Source of the DNA: Polytrichum commune
Taxonomy: Eukaryota > Streptophyta > Polytrichopsida > Polytrichales > Polytrichaceae
Direction of reading: 5' to 3'
Length of the DNA: 64,000 nt
Assembly: GCA_950295325.1 (NCBI GenBank)
Contig: OX485804.1
Coordinates: forward strand, 5,582,001 to 5,646,000
A program made the position numbers and the translations under genes. The notes below the pieces were generated by a model, which saw only the letters and a program-made list of their open reading frames with translations, did no database searches and was not told where the DNA came from. Each line of letters starts with the position of its first letter. Positions within the stretch are counted from its first letter, which is position 1. Below, piece after piece: positions 58,326 through 64,000 of the stretch.

Positions 58326-58625
58326 ATGAACCACAAAGGTTGAAGCACAAATATGTGAATTGTCGAATGAAAGGGCAAGGGGATGTGTGTGGGTTGTGAA
58401 ACCATACGAACCACTAAGGTTGAAGTTCAAATATGTGAATTGTTGAATGAAGATGGCATTCGGATGCCTAATATGCGTTGTGAAACCATATGGACCACAA
58501 AGGTTGAAGCACAAATATGTACTTTGTTAAATTAATATGACATTCGAATGCGTGTGGGTTATGAAACCATACGAACCACTAAGGTTGAAGCTCAAATATG
58601 TGAATTGTTGAATGAAAGGACAACC
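58320..58625. repeat. ~82-bp tandem repeat, four units
   Basis: Units begin GAACCAC[AT]AAGGTTGAAG and contain CAAATATGTGAATTGT, at about 58328, 58410, 58493 and 58573 (steps of 80-84 bp). Each unit ends TTGTGAAACCATA[CT]G. It adjoins the telomere-like repeat and ends ~250 bp before the next gene. Confidence 0.75.
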
Positions 58626-58820
58626 CATCAAATATAGAAGCTTCAAAGAGGTTTCCAATGCGGGTGTCGGGGGACTTTTTCAAAAAGTGCAACTTTTTGA
58701 CTTCACCAACTTTCTTTTTATTCCTATTGTGTTGTCTTTATCCTACCAACGAGAATTTGGATCCTCTACATCTTGGATTACATCAAATATTATATATTTC
58801 ATAAAGTCATTTGAGCTCAA

Positions 58821-58828
58821 TATATAAG
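58821..58828 (+). promoter_or_regulatory. TATA box of the 58870 gene
   Basis: TATATAAG lies 42 bp before the ATG at 58870. This implies a very short 5' UTR. Confidence 0.5.
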
Positions 58829-58869
58829 TAGAGCATTTAAACTGATACATATAACGAGGGTAGAATATC

Positions 58870-59430
58870 ATGGATAGGATGGGAGAGAAGAGAGACATGT
58901 TTGAGGATCTAGGATGTGATGAGGAGATAGAAAATTTAGGTGAACCCGATATTCCATTCAATCCATCAACCGAGCGTGAGAGAGATGAGAGATGTGCTAG
59001 GGATCGATTTTGTGATGAGTATGTCATGACTCCCTTCTTACAATCTACACAAGCTTGGAGGATGAGGGCGGAGGAGGACCAACGACGATATGCGGACAAC
59101 TTTGAGATCGATGCGGTGGAAAGTGACAACACACAATGCGTGGGTGGAGATCTAAATGATCTGATTGATTTGTGTGCGGATATTTTGGAGAAGCCCGGGA
59201 ATGTGGATGTGGAGGAGACTTCAATCCACATTGAAGATGTCAAGGTAGCGGGAGAATCTTCAAGGACTTTGCCTTTTCGTAAGAAGAGGAGAGGATTATC
59301 GCCTCATCGGCTACCATTGAAGGAACGGATGAAAGACCGAACGATTAGCTATGTTGATTTACTTCGACCGAATCCTCTCCAAAAAATGGATCCTCGACGG
59401 AAGCCACAAGCATCTACGAGGTTGCCATGA
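58870..59430 (+). CDS. Small gene of unknown function, intact
   Basis: An intact 186-residue ORF from ATG 58870. It is acidic and charged in its first two thirds (MFEDLGCDEEIENLGEP..., ERERDERCARDRF). A Leu/Asp-rich segment follows (GDLNDLIDLCADILEKPG). The C-terminus is basic (PFRKKRRGLSPHRLPLKERMK), a possible nuclear signal. No family is recognised. TATATAAG upstream and AATAAA at 59527-59532 suggest a complete transcription unit. Confidence 0.5.
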   Translation: MDRMGEKRDMFEDLGCDEEIENLGEPDIPFNPSTERERDERCARDRFCDEYVMTPFLQSTQAWRMRAEEDQRRYADNFEIDAVESDNTQCVGGDLNDLIDLCADILEKPGNVDVEETSIHIEDVKVAGESSRTLPFRKKRRGLSPHRLPLKERMKDRTISYVDLLRPNPLQKMDPRRKPQASTRLP

Positions 59431-59526
59431 CGGAAGTCAAGTTGACGGAATGAAGTGGAATATTAAATCGTGCATGGTTTGTTCATGTATGTGATTTATA
59501 AAGGGCATTTGTACCGTCATCGCAAT

Positions 59527-59532
59527 AATAAA
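59527..59532 (+). terminator. Poly(A) signal of the 58870 gene
   Basis: AATAAA lies about 97 bp after the stop codon. Confidence 0.45.
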
Positions 59533-59885
59533 GTCATTACTTGTACATCGTTGTCTCCATAGGGGTGATAATTTTTTGGTCATCATACTACATTGGTTAG
59601 TTTGTTGCTTGAGGGATCCTCCATTAGTTTTGTGTGGATAAGTACACCGGTAATGATATTTAGTGTCACATATATTATTTGCGAAGGGCCTAAGTTAGAT
59701 GGGGTGCGGATGGGGGGACGCGGGAATGTGTAGTAGAAATATTATTGCATATTCATGTAGAGGACTTCATTACCTATCCATGGATACCAAGAACTCATTT
59801 TTTGGACTTCATATGAATTTTTGAGAGCCAAAAAACCGAGACTATGTCCAAACTTCCAAAAAAAGTTAAAAAGTGCAGATTCAAA

Positions 59886-60460
59886 GGAACTCGGGAGCGG
59901 ACGTATGGGAACGCTAGAGCGGACGCAGGGGAACTCTAAAGCGGACGTAGGGGAACATGGGGCGGACTTATAGGAACGTTGGAGCGGACGTAAGGGAACA
60001 TGGAGCGAACGGGGGGGAGCGGAAGGGGGGGGGAGCGGACGGGGGGAACGCGGGAACGGACTGAGGGAAGCGGACGTAGGGAACGAGGGGGCGGACGTAG
60101 GGAACGAGAGGGCGGACGTTTGGGAACGGGTACGGACGGGGCGGGAACGGGTGCGGACTGGGGGGGAACGGGCGCGGACGGGAGGGAACAGGTGCGGACT
60201 GGGGGGAACGTGGGCGCGGACGTAGGGGAACGGGTGCGGACTGTCGGGGAACGTGCGCGGACGGGAGGGAACGGGTGCGGACTGGGGGGAGCGCGGGGTG
60301 GCGGACGTAGGGAACGGGTGCGGACTGGCGGGGAACGGGCGCGGACTGGGAGGGGAACGGGCGCGGACTGGGAGGGGAACGGGCGCGGACTGGGAGGGGA
60401 ACGGGCGCGGATGGGAGGGAACGGGTGCGAACAGGGTGGGAACGGGGAGCGGATGGAGGG
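59886..60460 (+). repeat. ~22-23-bp GC-rich minisatellite upstream of the RING-type gene
   Basis: About 25 units in the G-rich orientation. The consensus is close to GCGGACGTAGGGGAACG. Three consecutive units of 23 bp (GGGCGCGGACTGGGAGGGGA...) at 60325-60400 are nearly identical, showing recent expansion. The array ends one or two bases before the TATA box at 60462. Confidence 0.8.
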
Positions 60461-60461
60461 G

Positions 60462-60469
60462 TATATAAG
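60462..60469 (+). promoter_or_regulatory. TATA box of the RING-type gene
   Basis: TATATAAG is directly abutted by the minisatellite on its left and is followed by a CCACTCCACTCC-rich leader. The first ATG in the coding frame is about 460 bp downstream. Confidence 0.55.
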
Positions 60470-60925
60470 TGGAGGGGACCACTTACATACCCCACTCCAC
60501 TCCTTGTGGGTGCCTGGACGACCCTCCTCTACTACAGAGTGCGGGGTTTAGCGGGGTGCTCGGAGGAGTTAAGGATCCCTTTTTTGGGATCATTTTATAC
60601 TTTTTTTACTGACCTGTTTGTGGGTGTGATCCACGTGGACCCGTTCCCTTGTGACGTGGCATATTGCCTTTTTGGCATATTCCTTGTAACGCGCCCAGTC
60701 AACTGGCCTCTGCGTGAGCGCTGGTAGCGGGGTGCGCTGAACTTTTGTACTTTAATTTTTAACGACAATTTTGAACTAATTCCACAGCAACACTATTTTG
60801 AAGTGTATGCTTGGATGTTTTGTAGCACTATTATGAAGTGCAATTAGTAATTTAAAAATTAGAGTTCTAGATTAGAATTAGAAACTACAATTTGGGTGGA
60901 TCCGGCAAGTGAAGGATTTCCAGAC

Positions 60926-63197
60926 ATGGCAAGTGGAGGATCTGGAGACATGGCAAGTGGGGGATCAGGTTGTCACAGATCACATGTACGCAAGGCCGCT
61001 GGGTTGGAGTGGGATGTTTATGATGACAACACCCAAAAAGCCAGGGCGGGTTGGGAGAATGTACCACAACCGTGGTCAGTGAAGACTGCAATGCAGTACG
61101 TGGGCTTCCCTCACTTTGATCGGTTGTGGCCAAGACCTTGTCACGAGCGACATTGCAAGGCCATCAGTGCGAGTTATATGCAGCTTGATGACGTGGAGGC
61201 AAAATGGAGATTCCTAACGATACTTAGAAGTATCTCCAATTTGGATAGATGGCCCAAGAGTGCAATTCCAAAGTCGGTGGCGTGTATGATGTATGCGGAG
61301 CACGTGTTGCGAGTTAGGGTGGATTGGTCAAGTTTGGCTACCCTGCATGGTCAAAAATTTGGGGGTATTGGAATTGCATTCACTAAATGCACAGTTCCAG
61401 ATATTCCATACACTCCCCTTCCGGAGTGGTTCAGGAGGAATCCTCGACTAGTGGACGAGCCTGGGCCCCAATTCCAGAGGGTCGGGAACCAAAAAAGCCA
61501 CGTAATCGTAATCGACCAGCCAATGACGTGGAGATGGCCATCGAGGAGGCGTTTGAGCATATGGATGAGGGCATGGAGGCAAATGTCGAGGTCAACAACC
61601 TGATCAACGACGTGGTTAACGAGGTCCTAGACAAGGTAAACCTTGGTGAACATGGAGCGGACCCGACGGAGAGCAGAATGGAGGAATTGCGTAAGCAACA
61701 TGCGTTGGAAATTCGTGAGTATAAAACGATGATTTTCGAGTTGGAAAATCGAGTTGCAACACTTACGATGGGGGAGGCTAGCAGTTCAAGTAGTATACCA
61801 ATTAACCTTCAGTCTTTAGAAGCAGAGAGGGACACAGCTTTACAGAAGGCCAAGATTGCAAAGTCACAAGCTCTGGAGGTATGTATGAGGAATGAAGTAA
61901 TGCGAGGAAAAATGGAGGCTTTGCAAAATGAGGTGGTGGACATGCAACAACAACTTCAAGTAGTCAATGAAGTGGTTGTTGATCACGAAGCCAAGATTGG
62001 CGGACTGGAGGAGCAGAATGCAAGTTTGAAGAAATTTCTGTTGGGTGCGATTGTGGAGCGCAAAAATATGAGGACAAGCACATTGCTTGCTATGGCCAAG
62101 GCTCATCAATTTGAAGCTGAGTTTGAGAGCATCCAAAAAGAATGGAACCGCAATCAGAGAATGTGGAATGTGATGCTCACGTCATGGCCAGAAGATGAGC
62201 AGATGTACCTTAGTAGGTGGGATAGGGATAATGAGTGGACAATGCCAAGCGGGAGCATCGATTGGCGTCAAGTGACCGACCCAGATTACCATTAGGATGT
62301 GACCCAAGTGCATGAATATGCATTCCGCATGAGGGGTGAGTTGTTATGGCCAAATCCACATACAATGGTCTTCGACGGAACCGCATGTGCGATTTGCCAA
62401 TGTCCATTTGGCCCAGAGGGATGCTATCAAGTTGGATCATGTGGGGCCCAATTCCATCCACAATGTCTAATAGGGAATATGATCAAGAAACGCCAATGTC
62501 CTCATTGCAGATCATCCTTCCACCCTCGTTTGTACCTCCAATTTGGCCTTCGGGATTACATGCCTAACGACTGGGTATTAAAGCCATGGGACTTTCCCTT
62601 CGATCTTCAAGAGTTTGATGGGGAGAATGTTGAATGGAGTTGGTTATACAATTGTGCCAAGGTTGAGCTATGGCACGAGAACAGAGATGGCGACTGGACA
62701 CGGAATGCACGTCAAATTTTGTATGTTGCAGACGAGTTGTATCCCAACAAGCCCCCGATCATGGCTTGAAAAGATTTTTGTACCAAATTCTTGAATGACA
62801 TTGGGATTCAACCAGCAGACAATTAAAGAGAGGCATTCATCCTCCTTGGTACAATGCAGCAGGTCTCGAATCAGTATCGGAGCATGATTTGGAAGAAGAT
62901 GCAGATGACATGCCTAAGGAACGGGATCCGAGATATGAATTGCAGTTAGAGGTGGGGTACCACAAAAACAGGCTGCAGTTGGCTGCAATTGATGCACTCT
63001 TGCATAGAGTTGCGGATGATGCGGTATTGAGATGGCTAAATGGTGGGCCTAGACCACGTAATGTCGTTCCATTGTCTCCTGGTAGTCGTCCATACCTCAC
63101 CCGTGGAACAACGCGAAGCATGGAAGCGGGGGAATCATCACGAGCACGACGAGGATCTACTTCAGCTAGAATAGACCTTGATTCAGATTCGGATTAG
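60926..63197 (+). pseudogene. RING-type zinc-finger gene of unknown family, broken by stops and frameshifts
   Basis: Coding runs in frame 2 from ATG 60926 (MASGGSGDMASGG) to about 61470. It then moves to the next frame near GGGCCCCAATTCC, continuing REPKKPRNRNRPANDVEMAIEEAF. A coiled coil follows (ALEIREYKTMIFELENRV...). TAG 62293 interrupts at DPDYH and the frame goes on DVTQVHEYAFRMRGELLWP. The RING-like finger is CAICQCPFG...SCGAQFHPQC...CPHC (62387-62515). TGA 62767 (probably TGG before) and a shift near 62824 precede an acidic tail ending LDSDSD (63197). RING fingers commonly mark E3 ubiquitin ligases; here the usual first His is Ala. The function is inferred only from the finger. Confidence 0.55.
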
Positions 63198-63896
63198 GCA
63201 TTTTTGTACCATGTTTAGGAAGTTGTATAGGAACGGATGAAGACTTTGGACACAATGAACATATTTCATGTTCAAAGCATATGTAATATAAAGAGGATTT
63301 ACCGACAAGTTGTCATTTCTAAGATCGTGTAAAAGATAACATATGGATGCCACATGTTTTAATGTTATTCGAAACTTTTAAAAACTTACTTGAATATTAG
63401 TAATTCATATGATAGTCTAACCAAAAGTACTATTGACTACATAGTCAATATTGAATACTACATAAAGATATAATTATATAAAATGGATAGAAAGGTCCTC
63501 AAAAAGAGGATGTCACCAACGAAGCATGTACAATCGAGCAATAGGGGATTGCAATATTTATAAAAGCATATTCTTTAAGAAGCTCAATAAATAAACATAA
63601 AACTCCATTCACAGTAAGAATTATACAAAATAGTAATTAATAAAGGCATAACATGTTATTGGAGATTAATTGCAATGCTAAGTTGACAACCATATTGTAT
63701 TTTAAAAATTTTAAAAAACATGCAATAAATAATTTTATTACTATAATAAAATGTTACAACTTCGAAGGTAACGTTCGCTTTGTGGTCTAAATGTCTTACC
63801 GAAGGCCCTAAGGTTGTAACTTGTATCAATTTTGACGTAAGTAATAAATTATGGGAGTACGTGGGAGCATCGAAATACCACATTTGTACAAAACCA
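63198..63896. other. No gene seen
   Basis: AT-rich 3' flank of the RING-type pseudogene. Confidence 0.4.
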
Positions 63897-64000
63897 TTAC
63901 GTTCGAATCCGTACTGTGGGATCATTTGCTTCGACATATCTTGGGTCCTCTTCAGACTCGTCTGTGCTGCAATCATCATCCATTTGGGGAGTCGCGCTCC
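63897..64000 (-). CDS. Possible 3' end of a minus-strand gene running off the window
   Basis: From the right edge the minus strand reads SATPQMDDDCSTDESEEDPRYVEANDP... and stops at TAA (63899-63897). An acidic DES/EEDP tail with PRYVE is similar in style to C-termini of plant hAT-type transposases, but the fragment is too short to assign. Confidence 0.3.
   Translation of the reverse strand, partial: SATPQMDDDCSTDESEEDPRYVEANDPTVRIRT

Noticed and set aside
59742-60551. Long minus and plus ORFs with RSPPV / GADWEG repeats
   Set aside because: They are translations of the 22-bp array next to the TATA box.
63899-63912. tRNA B-box-like GTTCGAATCC
   Set aside because: No A-box, no cloverleaf and no terminator nearby; it overlaps the possible coding fragment.

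Overview
This is plant nuclear DNA. The evidence is GT-AG introns, a TTTAGGG-type interstitial repeat, a telo-box plus site II promoter, a tRNA-derived SINE, CACTA-type elements and plant gene families. A ROCO GTPase (LRR-Roc-COR), a DUF7869-like gene and an 'HNDLNPNN' kinase-like gene suggest an early-diverging land plant such as a bryophyte, lycophyte or fern. That placement is inference. The window is gene-poor and repeat-rich, and many gene-like stretches are decayed.

Layout. 1-2700 (minus): the first two exons of RPA49, the RNA polymerase I subunit. The intron between them contains degenerate tandem repeats, and the promoter carries a telo-box and site II motifs. About 3090-14200 (plus): a very large (~11 kb) non-LTR retrotransposon. 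It has ORF1 (RRM-like plus coiled coil), a ~2 kb A/C-rich linker with recurring boxes, then an ORF2 coding for a 2A-like peptide, APE endonuclease, reverse transcriptase, RNase H and a C-terminal KPD...E domain that looks like a restriction-like endonuclease. The copy is broken by nonsense codons and a frameshift. 14.2-25.7 kb: a MITE-like inverted repeat, a SINE with target-site duplications, a second decayed fragment of the same LINE family, a ~100-bp satellite with two hairpins per unit, a 15-bp minisatellite, a decayed SWIM-finger gene and a foldback element. 25.7-36 kb: long-TIR elements, a DUF7869-like pseudogene with three in-frame stops, a 44-bp minisatellite, and a 1.16-kb TIR element with an internal 188-bp tandem repeat.

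36.9-43.1 kb (minus): a three-exon LRR-Roc-COR gene whose Walker A motif is split by an intron and which carries a 4-bp frameshift in the Roc domain. 43.9-49 kb: a receptor-kinase relic and simple repeats. 49.1-53.7 kb: dispersed ~22-bp GC-rich arrays flanking a ~1-kb block packed with perfect hairpins, then a ~180-bp tandem repeat. 53.7-63.2 kb (plus): an intact kinase-like gene, a perfect CACTA MITE (TSD ACT), an intact small gene of unknown function, and a RING-type pseudogene. The 22-bp array lies just upstream of the TATA box of both the kinase-like gene and the RING gene.

The most novel material is the LINE (2A plus probable dual endonuclease plus RNase H, with a strong A/C strand bias), the hairpin-dense block at 49.7-51.6 kb, and the promoter-proximal minisatellite arrays. 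All domain calls are by eye and no searches were run.
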